64,000 bases of DNA from Lysobacteraceae bacterium (GTDB taxonomy: Bacteria > Pseudomonadota > Gammaproteobacteria > Xanthomonadales > Xanthomonadaceae): positions 1-64,000 of the forward strand of contig SCUI01000003.1 in NCBI GenBank assembly GCA_004297225.1. The letters are read 5' to 3'. A program made the position numbers and the translations under genes. Within the stretch, counting starts at the first letter, position 1. The number at the start of each line of letters is the position of its first letter. The notes beneath the pieces are model-generated. The model was not told the DNA's origin. It ran no database searches and was given only the letters and a program-made list of their open reading frames with translations. This document shows, in pieces, positions 54,762-63,302 of the stretch.

Positions 54762-54824
54762 GTGGGCTCCGGTCAGGTGGCGCGCAGGCAAGTCCCCGCT
54801 CTGCATCGGGATTGTGCGCTGGCA

Positions 54825-54855
54825 ATACCATACGGTATGGTATGGTCTTTGCCAA
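54825..54855 (-). promoter_or_regulatory. fadE promoter with palindromic TetR-type operator
   Basis: On the reverse strand TTGGCA (54855-54850) and TATGGT (54832-54827) are 17 bases apart, a good promoter for fadE. An exact palindrome, ATACCATAC-G-GTATGGTAT (54825-54843), covers the -10 box and most of the spacer. It lies between fadE and the divergent TetR-family gene and fits the size of a TetR operator; the forward TATGGT at 54836 or 54841 could be the tetR -10, so both genes may be controlled together. Confidence 0.75.
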
Positions 54856-54883
54856 GCCCTTCCAGCGCGTACCATGGCAGGTG

Positions 54884-55501
54884 ATGGCGTATGGACAGAC
54901 GACTGCCGTGACCGATCCTTCCACCGACGCGCCGCGGGCGGAGCGCAGCGGCCGGCTCAGTGCCGACGACTGGGCGCAGGCCGCGCTCGAGCAGATCGCC
55001 GAACAGGGCGTTCTGGCGGTGGCGGTCGAACCCCTGGCGCGGCGCCTGGGGGTGACCAAGGGCAGCTTCTACTGGCACTTCCCGTCGCGCGAGGCGTTGC
55101 TGGTGGCGGCGCTGGAGCGCTGGGAGAAGGTCGAGCAGGAAGAAGTGTTCGGCCAGCTCGAAGCCATTCCCGACCCGGGCCAGCGCCTGCGCTCGCTGTT
55201 CGACCTGGTCGCGCACGAGGCGCGGTCGCACATCATCTACAGCGAGTTGCTCAAGGCGCTGGACCACCCGGTGGTGCGACCGGTGATCGAACGCGTGTCC
55301 GCGCGCCGGCTGGAATACCTCACCGCATCGTTCCGCCAGGCCGGGCTCAACCGCGCCGACGCCCAGCACCGCGCGCGCCTGGCCTATGCCGCCTATGTCG
55401 GCTTCCTGCAGCTCAGCCTGCAGTTGCAGCAGCCGCGGCTGCAGCATGACGAATTCGAGGCCTACGTTTCGCACGTGATGGCCACGCTGATCCCGGCCTG
55501 A
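54884..55501 (+). CDS. TetR-family transcriptional regulator, probable fatty-acid regulator
   Basis: The 205-residue product has a TetR N-terminal helix-turn-helix (about 25-70: AALEQIAEQG, LARRLGVTKGSFYWHFPSREALL) and a C-terminal ligand domain. It is divergent from fadE with a palindrome between them, so it probably senses acyl-CoA and represses fadE. ATG at 54884 or GTG at 54908 are possible starts; the longer open frame upstream covers the operator and is unlikely. Confidence 0.88.
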   Translation: MAYGQTTAVTDPSTDAPRAERSGRLSADDWAQAALEQIAEQGVLAVAVEPLARRLGVTKGSFYWHFPSREALLVAALERWEKVEQEEVFGQLEAIPDPGQRLRSLFDLVAHEARSHIIYSELLKALDHPVVRPVIERVSARRLEYLTASFRQAGLNRADAQHRARLAYAAYVGFLQLSLQLQQPRLQHDEFEAYVSHVMATLIPA

Positions 55502-55552
55502 CCGGGGCCGCGCCCTTTTTCGCCGCATTCAGACCATGCAGGAGGCAATACC

Positions 55553-57355
55553 GTGAACGCCCGCACCAAGGACCTGCCCGCCGCGACGCCGGGGACCTCC
55601 GGCAGCACGCTGCAGGCACTCAACGACTGGATCGCCGAAGTCGCGGCGCTGACCCGCCCGGATGCGATCCACTGGTGCGACGGCGGCGATGCCGAGAACG
55701 CGGCGCTGATCGCGGCGATGGAAGCCGACGGCACCCTCATCCGGCTCAACGAGGACACCAACCCCCGCAGCTGGCTGCACCGCTCGCACCCGGAGGACGT
55801 GGCGCGCGTGGAGCACCTGACCCTGGTGTGCACGCCCGATCGCGACGAGGCCGGCCCCAACAACCACTGGATGCCACCGGCCGAGGCGCACGCGAAGATC
55901 GATGCGCTGTTCGACGGCTGCATGCGCGGACGCACGATGTACGTGATCCCGTACTGCATGGGCCCGATCGACTCGCCGCTGTCGCGTTGCGGCGTCGAGG
56001 TCACCGACTCGCCGTACGTGGTGGCGAACATGCGGATCATGACCCGCATGGGCGCGCCGGCGCTGGCGCGCATCGAGCGCGAGGGCACGTTCGTCAAGGG
56101 CTTGCACTCGATCGGCGAGCTCGATCCGTCGCGCCGCTGGATCATGCACTTCCCGCACGAGCTCAGCATCAAGTCCTACGGCTCGGGCTACGGCGGCAAC
56201 GCGCTGCTGGGCAAGAAGTGCCACGCGCTGCGCATCGCCTCGCACCAGGCGCGCAGCGAGGGTTGGCTGGCCGAGCACATGCTCATCCTCGGCGTCGAGA
56301 ATCCGCAGGGCGAGACCCATTACATCGCCGCGGCGTTCCCGTCGGCCTGCGGCAAGACCAACCTGGCGATGCTGATCCCGCCGGAGGGTTACCGCGAGGC
56401 CGGCTGGAAGATCTGGACCATCGGCGACGACATCTGCTGGATGCGACCCGGCCCGGACGGGCGCCTGTACGCGATCAACCCGGAGGCGGGCTTCTTCGGC
56501 GTCGCCCCCGGCACCTCGAAGAAGTCGAACCCGAACGCGCTGGCCTCGATCCAGGCGGACACCATCTTCACCAATGTCGGCGTCACCGCCGACGGCCAGC
56601 CGTGGTGGGAAGGGATCGGCAACGACCAGGTGCCGGCGACCGACTGGCGCGGCGAGCCGCATGATCCGGCGGTGCGCCCGGCCGCGCATCCCAACTCGCG
56701 CTTCACCGTGTCCGCCAGGCGCTGCCCCAGCTGGTCGCCGATGGCCGAGGACCCGCAGGGCGTGCCGATCTCCGCCATCGTCTTCGGCGGCCGCCGCGCG
56801 TCGCTGGTGCCGCTGGTGTTCGAGGCGCGCGACTGGACCCACGGCGTGCTGGTCGGGGCGTCCATGGGCTCGGAGACCACCGCGGCCGCGACCGGCGCGG
56901 TCGGGGTGATGCGCCGCGACCCGATGGCGATGAAGCCGTTCTGCGGCTACAACTTCGCCGACTACTTCGCTCACTGGCTGTCGTTCGACAAGCCCGGCGC
57001 GAAGCTGCCGAAGGTCTTCCACGTCAACTGGTTCCGCAAGGGCGCCGCCGGCAGGTTCCTGTGGCCTGGCTTCGGCGACAACCTGCGCGTGCTGGAATGG
57101 ATGATCGACCGGGTCAAGGGAAAGGCCGGCGTGGTCGAAACCCCGATCGGGGGGTTGCCGGTCCAGGAGGAACTCGACCTGGAAGGCCTGGTGCTGTCCG
57201 AGGAGGCCCGCCGGGTGCTGTTCGGCTTCGACCGGGAAGGCTGGCAGGCCGAATTCGACGGCATCGGCGAGTTCCTGGACGGCTACGGCGAGCGCATGCC
57301 GGCGCGGCTCAAGGCCGAGTGGGGGCGGATCCAGGGGGAGCTGCAGGGCAGCTGA
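55553..57355 (+). CDS. pckG: Phosphoenolpyruvate carboxykinase (GTP)
   Basis: This GTP-dependent enzyme converts oxaloacetate to PEP for gluconeogenesis. The 600-residue length and the P-loop ACGKTN (265-270) in AAFPSACGKTNLAML are those of the GTP class; FVKGLHSIGEL and CGYNFADYFAHWL are also typical. It starts with GTG preceded by AGGAGG at eight bases. Being next to fadE is metabolically sensible, because growth on fatty acids needs gluconeogenesis. Confidence 0.97.
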   Translation: MNARTKDLPAATPGTSGSTLQALNDWIAEVAALTRPDAIHWCDGGDAENAALIAAMEADGTLIRLNEDTNPRSWLHRSHPEDVARVEHLTLVCTPDRDEAGPNNHWMPPAEAHAKIDALFDGCMRGRTMYVIPYCMGPIDSPLSRCGVEVTDSPYVVANMRIMTRMGAPALARIEREGTFVKGLHSIGELDPSRRWIMHFPHELSIKSYGSGYGGNALLGKKCHALRIASHQARSEGWLAEHMLILGVENPQGETHYIAAAFPSACGKTNLAMLIPPEGYREAGWKIWTIGDDICWMRPGPDGRLYAINPEAGFFGVAPGTSKKSNPNALASIQADTIFTNVGVTADGQPWWEGIGNDQVPATDWRGEPHDPAVRPAAHPNSRFTVSARRCPSWSPMAEDPQGVPISAIVFGGRRASLVPLVFEARDWTHGVLVGASMGSETTAAATGAVGVMRRDPMAMKPFCGYNFADYFAHWLSFDKPGAKLPKVFHVNWFRKGAAGRFLWPGFGDNLRVLEWMIDRVKGKAGVVETPIGGLPVQEELDLEGLVLSEEARRVLFGFDREGWQAEFDGIGEFLDGYGERMPARLKAEWGRIQGELQGS

Positions 57356-57381
57356 GGCCGCCTTCGCTGCTGCGTTGCAAC

Positions 57382-57409
57382 AAAGGCCGCCGGACCCGGC
57401 GGCCTTTTT
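57382..57409 (+). terminator. Rho-independent terminator after pckG
   Basis: An 11-base-pair stem (AAAGGCCGCCG with CGGCGGCCTTT, four-base loop) ends in a run of T at 57405-57409. Confidence 0.85.
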
Positions 57410-57493
57410 CATGCGTGACCGGCATTCAGCCATGCTGCAAAGCAGCAAAACCCGGATGGCCCCGCGGCCGGGTGCGAAGGAAGCGTAAGGGGG

Positions 57494-57523
57494 TTGTTAA
57501 GGATTTGTTCGGTGTTCTATAGT
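57494..57523 (+). promoter_or_regulatory. Promoter of the TonB-dependent receptor gene
   Basis: TTGTTA (57494-57499) and TATAGT (57518-57523) are 18 bases apart. The leader of about 70 bases contains a GTACATGTAC palindrome at 57553-57562 that could be an operator or RNA hairpin. The TTGTTAA wording recurs in the reverse promoter at 63248-63276. Confidence 0.55.
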
Positions 57524-57599
57524 CGGGCGGTCATGCCAAACCCGGCTTTGACGTACATGTACATCTCAAGGTCCTTCGTCCCTATGGGGGTTAATAACA

Positions 57600-60500
57600 A
57601 TGGCTTCTAAGCAACTCGCCAAGAGCCTCACGCGAAGCGCACTGACCGCTGCCCTGGGTCTGTGCTTCGTTGGTGGCGCTTATGCCCAGTCGAATGCGGC
57701 CGGTGCGGTTACCGGTAACGCCGACCCGGGTGACACCATCACCATCAGCAACCCGGCCACCGGCTTCAGCCGCACGGTCACCGTCGGCGCCGACGGCAAC
57801 TACCGTTTCTCGTCGCTGCCGACCGGTGAGTACCAGATCAGCGAGAACGGCGGTGCGCCGCGCAACGTCCGCGTCAACGTCGGTATCGCCGCGAACGTCG
57901 ACTTCGCCAACGCCGGCGCGACCACGCTGGGCACGGTGACGGTCGTCGGCTCCAACGTCGTCAACCCGATCGACGTCTCCTCCGTCGAGTCGACCACGAT
58001 CCTGACCGCCGAGCAGATCAACAAGATCCCGGTGCCCCGCAACGGTACCGCCGTGGCCCTGCTGGCCCCGGGCACCGTCCGCGGCGACTCGGCGTTCGGC
58101 AACCTGGCCTCCTTCGGCGGCGCGTCCGTCGCGGAGAACCAGTACTACCTCAACGGCTTCAACATCACCAACACGTTCCAGAACCTGAACTTCGTGCAGG
58201 TGCCGTTCGAGGCGATCGCCGAACAGCAGGTCAAGACGGGTGGCTACGGCGCCGAATTCGGCCGTTCCACCGGTGGCGTGCTGAACCAGATCACCAAGCG
58301 CGGCACGAACGAGTTCCACGCCGGTGGCAACATCTTCTGGGAGCCGTCCTCGCTCGAGGGCGACCGCCATGACATCCGCATGCTCGATGGCGAGCTGTAC
58401 TCCGACCGTTCCAAGAACGAATCGGAACAGCTGACCGCGGCCGTGTGGGCCAGTGGCGCGCTGATCAAGGACCGCCTGTTCGCCTACGGCCTCGTCCAGT
58501 ACGGCAAGGGCGAGGACACCGCCTACCCGGGCGTGCTGGTCCAGGGCAACGGCTACGAAGCCACCACCAAGGCGCCGAACTGGCTGCTGAAGCTCGACTG
58601 GAACATCAACGACGACAACATCCTCGAGTTCACGGCTCTGAGCGACCAGCGCGACATCGAAACCGACTACTTCGACACGACCTACGACGCCGATGGCGCG
58701 CCGTCGCGTGGCACGTACATGGGTACGGACTACACCGAGCGTGGCGGTGACTTCTACGTCCTGAAGTACACCGGCTACCTGACCGACACCTTCACCCTGT
58801 CGGCACTGGCGGGTCGCGGTACCTTCTCGCGCAGCAACTACAGCGTGTCGGCCAACGGCATCCGCAACTCCTACTCCGGCAACGTCGGCCATGGAGCGGA
58901 CGGCTGCCCGCTCGTCATCGACGCGCGTTCGGCCGCCGACCGCGCCGCCACCGGCGGCACGCGCACCGGCTGCTACCTGGCGACCACGCTGGGCCGCCCG
59001 GACGCCGAGGACACCCGCGAGCAGTTCCGCCTCGACGCCGAATGGCAGCTGGGCGACCACCTGCTGCGCGGCGGCGTGGACATCGACAACTTCGAGTCGG
59101 TGGCCGGCGAGTCGTACAGCGGCGGCGTCTACTACCGCTACATCGACAACGACACCGTCCGCGCGCGCGTGTTCCAGTCCGGTTCCACGGTGGCGGTCGA
59201 CCAGACCGCTTACTACCTGGAAGACAGCTGGAACATCACCGACAACTTCGTCGCCTACCTCGGCGCCCGTTGGGACACGTTCGAGAACAAGAACGGCGAA
59301 GGCGAGTCCTACGTCAAGATCGAGAACCAGTTCGCTCATCGCCTGGGCTTCTCGTGGGACGTGTTCGGCGACTCGAGCTTCAAGGTCTTCGGTAATGCCG
59401 GTCGCTACGCGCTGCCGCTCACCGCGACCGTCGCGGTCCGTGGTGCGTCGGTCTCGCTGTTCAGCCAGCAGTACTTCGACTACACCGGCGTGGATCCGAA
59501 CACCGACGCACCGACCGGCATGACCCCCGAGGACAGCCCGCGCGGTCAGCTGCGCTACCTGAACAACGAGTTCGGCCTGGCCAAGAACCCGGAAACCATC
59601 GCGTCGCAGACCCTGGACCCGATGTACCAGGACGAGTACATCCTGGGCTTCCAGAAGCAACTCACGGACAACGTGTCGATGGGCGTGCGTGGCATCTATC
59701 GTGACCTGAAGGCCGCGATCGACGACACCTGCGACTACCGCCCGATCTTCCAGTGGGCCTACGACAACGGCTACGAAGTCCATGACGTGAACCCGGGCTT
59801 CCCGTACTGCCGCCTGTACAACCCGGGCAAGGACTCGGTGTACCGGATGGACGTGGACGGCGACGGCACGCTCGAGACCATCGAGATCGGCGCCGACGAC
59901 GTGTGGGCCGCCGGCAACGCGTTCGGCATCGAGGCCGGCACCTCGGTGCAGGGTCCGGAAGCCAAGCGTACCTACTCCGCGCTCGAGTTCTTCTTCCAGG
60001 GCAACTGGGACAAGCTCTTCATGCAGGGTTCGTACACCTACGCCAAGTCCAAGGGCAACACCGAGGGCGGCGTGAAGTCGGACATCGGCCAGGACGACAC
60101 CGGCACGACCCAGGACTTCGACTATCCGGAACTGGCTTACGGCGCGTACGGCTACCTGCCGAACGACCGTCGCCACACCCTGAAGCTGTTCGGCAACTAC
60201 GAGCTCACCGACGAGTGGTCGGTCGGCGCGAACCTGCTGGTGCAGTCGGGCCGTCCGGTGAACTGCTTCGGCTACCTGGGTGACTACTTCACCTCGCGCT
60301 ACGGCAACTCGTACTTCTCGTGCGACCCGGGCCCGATCGACGACCTGTCCGACAACGGTTCGACGATCGTCCCGCGTGGTTCGGTCGGCACGACCCCGTG
60401 GCAGCGCACGCTCGACCTGAACGTCGCCTACCGTCCGGCCTTCGCCAACGGCAACCTGATGTTCAAGGTCGACGTGTTCAACGTGACGAACGAGCAGTCG

Positions 60501-60656
60501 GTCACCACCGTCGACGAGTTCGGCGAGGACGTGATCGGTCGCCCGACCTTCGGCGAGAACTGCGGTGGTCCGGGTGAAGCCCAGTGCACGTACCAGCGTG
60601 CGACCGGCTACCAGGCTCCGCGTTCGGTCCGCTTCATGGTCCAGTACGACTTCTAA
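57600..60656 (+). CDS. TonB-dependent outer-membrane receptor, Oar-like
   Basis: The 1018-residue product has a signal peptide cleaved after AYA (residue 29), an N-terminal carboxypeptidase-regulatory-like beta-sandwich (about 30-105, SNAAGAVTGNADPGDTIT), a plug domain (about 110-240, NQYYLNGFNITN) and a large beta-barrel ending in the aromatic VQYDF. Such Oar-type receptors import large substrates or act in adhesion; the substrate is unknown. The TPR-sulfotransferase gene that follows is a recurrent partner of this receptor type in xanthomonads and caulobacters. GGGGG upstream serves as ribosome site. Confidence 0.93.
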   Translation: MASKQLAKSLTRSALTAALGLCFVGGAYAQSNAAGAVTGNADPGDTITISNPATGFSRTVTVGADGNYRFSSLPTGEYQISENGGAPRNVRVNVGIAANVDFANAGATTLGTVTVVGSNVVNPIDVSSVESTTILTAEQINKIPVPRNGTAVALLAPGTVRGDSAFGNLASFGGASVAENQYYLNGFNITNTFQNLNFVQVPFEAIAEQQVKTGGYGAEFGRSTGGVLNQITKRGTNEFHAGGNIFWEPSSLEGDRHDIRMLDGELYSDRSKNESEQLTAAVWASGALIKDRLFAYGLVQYGKGEDTAYPGVLVQGNGYEATTKAPNWLLKLDWNINDDNILEFTALSDQRDIETDYFDTTYDADGAPSRGTYMGTDYTERGGDFYVLKYTGYLTDTFTLSALAGRGTFSRSNYSVSANGIRNSYSGNVGHGADGCPLVIDARSAADRAATGGTRTGCYLATTLGRPDAEDTREQFRLDAEWQLGDHLLRGGVDIDNFESVAGESYSGGVYYRYIDNDTVRARVFQSGSTVAVDQTAYYLEDSWNITDNFVAYLGARWDTFENKNGEGESYVKIENQFAHRLGFSWDVFGDSSFKVFGNAGRYALPLTATVAVRGASVSLFSQQYFDYTGVDPNTDAPTGMTPEDSPRGQLRYLNNEFGLAKNPETIASQTLDPMYQDEYILGFQKQLTDNVSMGVRGIYRDLKAAIDDTCDYRPIFQWAYDNGYEVHDVNPGFPYCRLYNPGKDSVYRMDVDGDGTLETIEIGADDVWAAGNAFGIEAGTSVQGPEAKRTYSALEFFFQGNWDKLFMQGSYTYAKSKGNTEGGVKSDIGQDDTGTTQDFDYPELAYGAYGYLPNDRRHTLKLFGNYELTDEWSVGANLLVQSGRPVNCFGYLGDYFTSRYGNSYFSCDPGPIDDLSDNGSTIVPRGSVGTTPWQRTLDLNVAYRPAFANGNLMFKVDVFNVTNEQSVTTVDEFGEDVIGRPTFGENCGGPGEAQCTYQRATGYQAPRSVRFMVQYDF

Positions 60657-60683
60657 GATCCACGCTTCATTGCTGCAGATTGA

Positions 60684-60713
60684 CGGCCGCCCCCCGGGGC
60701 GGCCGCTTTTTTT
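60684..60713 (+). terminator. Rho-independent terminator after the TonB receptor gene
   Basis: CGGCCGCCCC (60684-60693) and GGGGCGGCCG (60696-60705) pair perfectly and are followed by CTTTTTTT. It lies only 29 bases before the sulfotransferase start, so that gene needs readthrough or its own promoter. Confidence 0.85.
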
Positions 60714-60741
60714 GTCCCGCGACGATGTGGGAACATGGCGC

Positions 60742-62286
60742 ATGTCTTCGCAAACGATCGGCTACTGGCGCACCGCGCAGGCGCAGTTCCAGCGGCAGGA
60801 CTGGGCCGGGGCCCGGCAAACGCTGCGGCAGGTGCTGGCGCTGGAACCCGGGAAACCCGGGCCGCTGCTGCTGCTCAGCTACACCGAGTCCTACCTGGAC
60901 CACTACCGCGGCGCGCGCGACGCCACGATGCGTGCGTACGCCGCGCGGCCGCAGCAGGCGCAGATGGTGATGGAGCTGATCAGCCGCCTGCGGACCTTCA
61001 ACGAGGCCGAGGCGATGCTGGACTACATCGGCAGCCTGCCGCCGCTGGCGAACATGACCATCCCGGTGCTGCTGTCGATCTCGGCGCAGATGAGCTACCT
61101 CAACGAGCAGGAGCGGGCGCTGCCCTACCTGGAGGAGGCCTATCGCGGCGATCCCGACTTCCCGCCGACGCTGCTGGCCCGTGCGCAGGTGCTGATCTAC
61201 CTGGGCCGCTTCGAGGAGGCCAATGCCGACTTGCAGCGCTGCCTCAGGCGCGCGCCCGAGATGCCGTCGACCTACTGGCACCTGTCGCGGATGCCGAAGG
61301 ATATCGATACCGGCGACCATGTCGACACCCTGCGCCGGCTGATCGACGCGCCTTCGCGCGATCCCGAGCACGTCGCCATCGCCGGATATGCATTGCACAA
61401 CGAACTCGACCGGCGCGGCGACCACGCCGGCGCGTGGGAGGCGCTGGAGCGTGCCTGCCGGGCCAAGCGCGCGCTGCTGGATTACCGGACGGAAGACACC
61501 AGCGAACTCGTCGATGCGCTGGTTGCGATGCCTGCGGGCGAGGTCGCGGCGTCGCCCGAAGGCGCGCGCACGCCGATCTTCATCACCGGCATGCACCGTT
61601 CCGGCACCACGCTGCTGGAGCAGTTGCTCGACGGCCACACCGAGGTCAAGGGCGTCGGCGAGCTTTACGACTTCACCACGCAAATGCGCCTGGCGACCGA
61701 CCACCATTGCCGCGGCGTGATCGACGCCACGATCGTCGAGCGCGCCCCCATGGCCGACTTCGCCGAGGTCGGCCGCGGCTACCTGGCGAAGATGGAATGG
61801 CGGCTGGGACGCGAGCGCTGCTTCACCGACAAGCTGCCGTCGAATTTCCTCAATATCGGTTTCATCTGCCGCGCGCTGCCGCAGGCGAAGATCCTGCGGA
61901 TGGTGCGCGACCCGATCGAGGTCGGCTTCTCGAACCTGCGCGAACTGTTCTCGGAGGCCAACCCCTATTCCTACGACCAGCTCGAATTCGCCCATTTCCA
62001 CCGCCAGTACGAGCGGCTGATGGCGCATTGGCACCAGGCCTGGCCGGGGCGGATCCTCGACGTGTCGTACGCCGAACTCACCCGCGAACCCGAGGCGACG
62101 ATGCGACGGGTATCCGCGTTCTGCGGCCTTCGGTTCGAACCCGGGATGCTGGAGCTGCAATCGCGTACCCGCGGCGTCGCCACCGCGAGCGCGGTCCAGG
62201 TGCGGCAGGGAATCGTGGCGCGCGGGGAACCGAAGTGGAAGCCGTACGAAGCCTGGCTGCAACCGATGATCGAGGCGCTGCGGTAG
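60742..62286 (+). CDS. TPR-containing sulfotransferase-like protein
   Basis: The 514-residue product has helical TPR repeats in its first 270 residues (QAQFQRQDWAGARQTLRQVL, ALPYLEEAYRGDPDFPPTLL) and a C-terminal sulfotransferase domain with the PAPS 5'-phosphosulfate loop TGMHRSGTTLLEQ and a 3'-phosphate-type RMVRDPIEVGFSNLR. It could sulfate a surface sugar, lipid or protein; the acceptor is unknown. The TAG stop is part of the first REP element of the following pair. A longer frame upstream would overlap the terminator and the receptor gene. Confidence 0.87.
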   Translation: MSSQTIGYWRTAQAQFQRQDWAGARQTLRQVLALEPGKPGPLLLLSYTESYLDHYRGARDATMRAYAARPQQAQMVMELISRLRTFNEAEAMLDYIGSLPPLANMTIPVLLSISAQMSYLNEQERALPYLEEAYRGDPDFPPTLLARAQVLIYLGRFEEANADLQRCLRRAPEMPSTYWHLSRMPKDIDTGDHVDTLRRLIDAPSRDPEHVAIAGYALHNELDRRGDHAGAWEALERACRAKRALLDYRTEDTSELVDALVAMPAGEVAASPEGARTPIFITGMHRSGTTLLEQLLDGHTEVKGVGELYDFTTQMRLATDHHCRGVIDATIVERAPMADFAEVGRGYLAKMEWRLGRERCFTDKLPSNFLNIGFICRALPQAKILRMVRDPIEVGFSNLRELFSEANPYSYDQLEFAHFHRQYERLMAHWHQAWPGRILDVSYAELTREPEATMRRVSAFCGLRFEPGMLELQSRTRGVATASAVQVRQGIVARGEPKWKPYEAWLQPMIEALR

Positions 62287-62348
62287 AGCCGACCCATGGT
62301 CGGCTGTGGTAACGGGTCAAGCGCCAGCCGACCGTGGGTCGGCTCTAC
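62283..62348. repeat. Inverted pair of GTAG-type REP elements between convergent genes
   Basis: One 23-base REP starts GTAG at 62283-62305, and a second ends CTAC at 62326-62348, with a 20-base spacer. The right copy differs from the one at 38436 by one loop base (GTG for ATG). The GTAG of the left copy supplies the TAG stop (62284-62286) of the sulfotransferase gene, and that of the right copy supplies the TAG stop (62347-62345) of the convergent gene. Confidence 0.88.
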
Positions 62349-63196
62349 AGGTCCTGCTCGTAGCGGACGTAGGGGACGGTGCCTTCGCCGTCCTCGAGGC
62401 TGTTGGCCGAGAACGGGTTCTTGCCGCGGGTCACGACGTTGTCGGCGCCGACGGTGAGCTGTCCGCTCCACGGAGTGCGCCAGGTCAGGCCGACGCCCAG
62501 GCCGGTGAAGGCGGGCTGCCCGGGGGTGTCGAGGACATGGCCGACGATGCTCGCGCCGAATGCACCGATGCCGCCGCCCAGGGTCAACGACTTGCTGCTC
62601 CAGCGGTCGGCGAGGTCGGGCGCGGCCTCGGACGCCGGCACCAGGCGCGCGCGCGCCACGGTACCCGCGATCGACACGAAGCCCTGGTTGGGCAGGTCCT
62701 TCTGCGCGAACACGGTGAGGTCCTTGACGTCGACCTTGCCGCGCGGCGCTCCGGGCGTCAGCCAGGCGGGCAGGGTTTCGCGGCCGCTGCCGGCCAGCGC
62801 GCCGATGCGGTTGCCGCCGCGGTTGAACGCCGCGCCGGCGGTGATGTGCTGGTCTCGCTGCTCCAGCCGCTCGCCCAGCGTGGCCAGCAGGCAATTGTTC
62901 GGCAGCTGGCCGAGTCCGCTGCTGAAATTGCCCTTGCCGTTGCACAGCACGGCGAGCGAATCGCTGGCGTCCAGGCCGTAGGTGGCATCGAGCATGTTGT
63001 TGCCGAAGCGCAGGCGGCTGGCCACCTGCGACTCCTGCGCCGGCTCCAGCACAAGGTAGGCCTCGAGCTTGCCGCTGGCCTTGTTCCACACCGGCAGCCA
63101 CGCGCTGTTGGCCGGTCGCGTCTGCGCGACCGCGCCTCCCGCCACGAACACGGCGAGCAGCAGGGTGGAAGCGAACTGGAGCAACATGGTCTTCAC
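62345..63196 (-). CDS. Exported protein of unknown function
   Basis: The 283-residue product has a clear signal peptide (MKTMLLQFASTLLLAVFVAGG, split; cleavage near AVAQ at residue 24-25). The mature part is rich in Gly, Asn and Ala, with alternating hydrophobic strands such as LTLGGGIGAFGASIVGHVL and GLGVGLTWRTPW that suggest an outer-membrane or periplasmic beta protein. I do not recognise a named family. It ends VPYVRYEQDL, without the terminal Phe of classical porins, and its stop codon comes from a REP element. Confidence 0.72.
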   Translation of the reverse strand: MKTMLLQFASTLLLAVFVAGGAVAQTRPANSAWLPVWNKASGKLEAYLVLEPAQESQVASRLRFGNNMLDATYGLDASDSLAVLCNGKGNFSSGLGQLPNNCLLATLGERLEQRDQHITAGAAFNRGGNRIGALAGSGRETLPAWLTPGAPRGKVDVKDLTVFAQKDLPNQGFVSIAGTVARARLVPASEAAPDLADRWSSKSLTLGGGIGAFGASIVGHVLDTPGQPAFTGLGVGLTWRTPWSGQLTVGADNVVTRGKNPFSANSLEDGEGTVPYVRYEQDL

Positions 63197-63247
63197 GGCG
63201 GGTGTGACCTTTGCATCCCGGGCGAGTTCCCGGAAGGATGCACCTTG

Positions 63248-63276
63248 AATCTAACCGGTTTATGTTTATTTAACAA
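63248..63276 (-). promoter_or_regulatory. Promoter of the exported unknown-function gene
   Basis: On the reverse strand TTGTTA (63276-63271) and TAGATT (63253-63248) are separated by 17 AT-rich bases. The start would be about 45 bases before the ATG at 63196. Confidence 0.55.
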
Positions 63277-63302
63277 TCGCGGCGGTGTGAACGGCGCCAC
63301 AG

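Noticed and set aside
57591-60743. A 1050-codon open frame opposite the TonB receptor gene
   Set aside because: Low-complexity Val/Arg/Gly translation, no family motifs, exact antisense of a convincing receptor.
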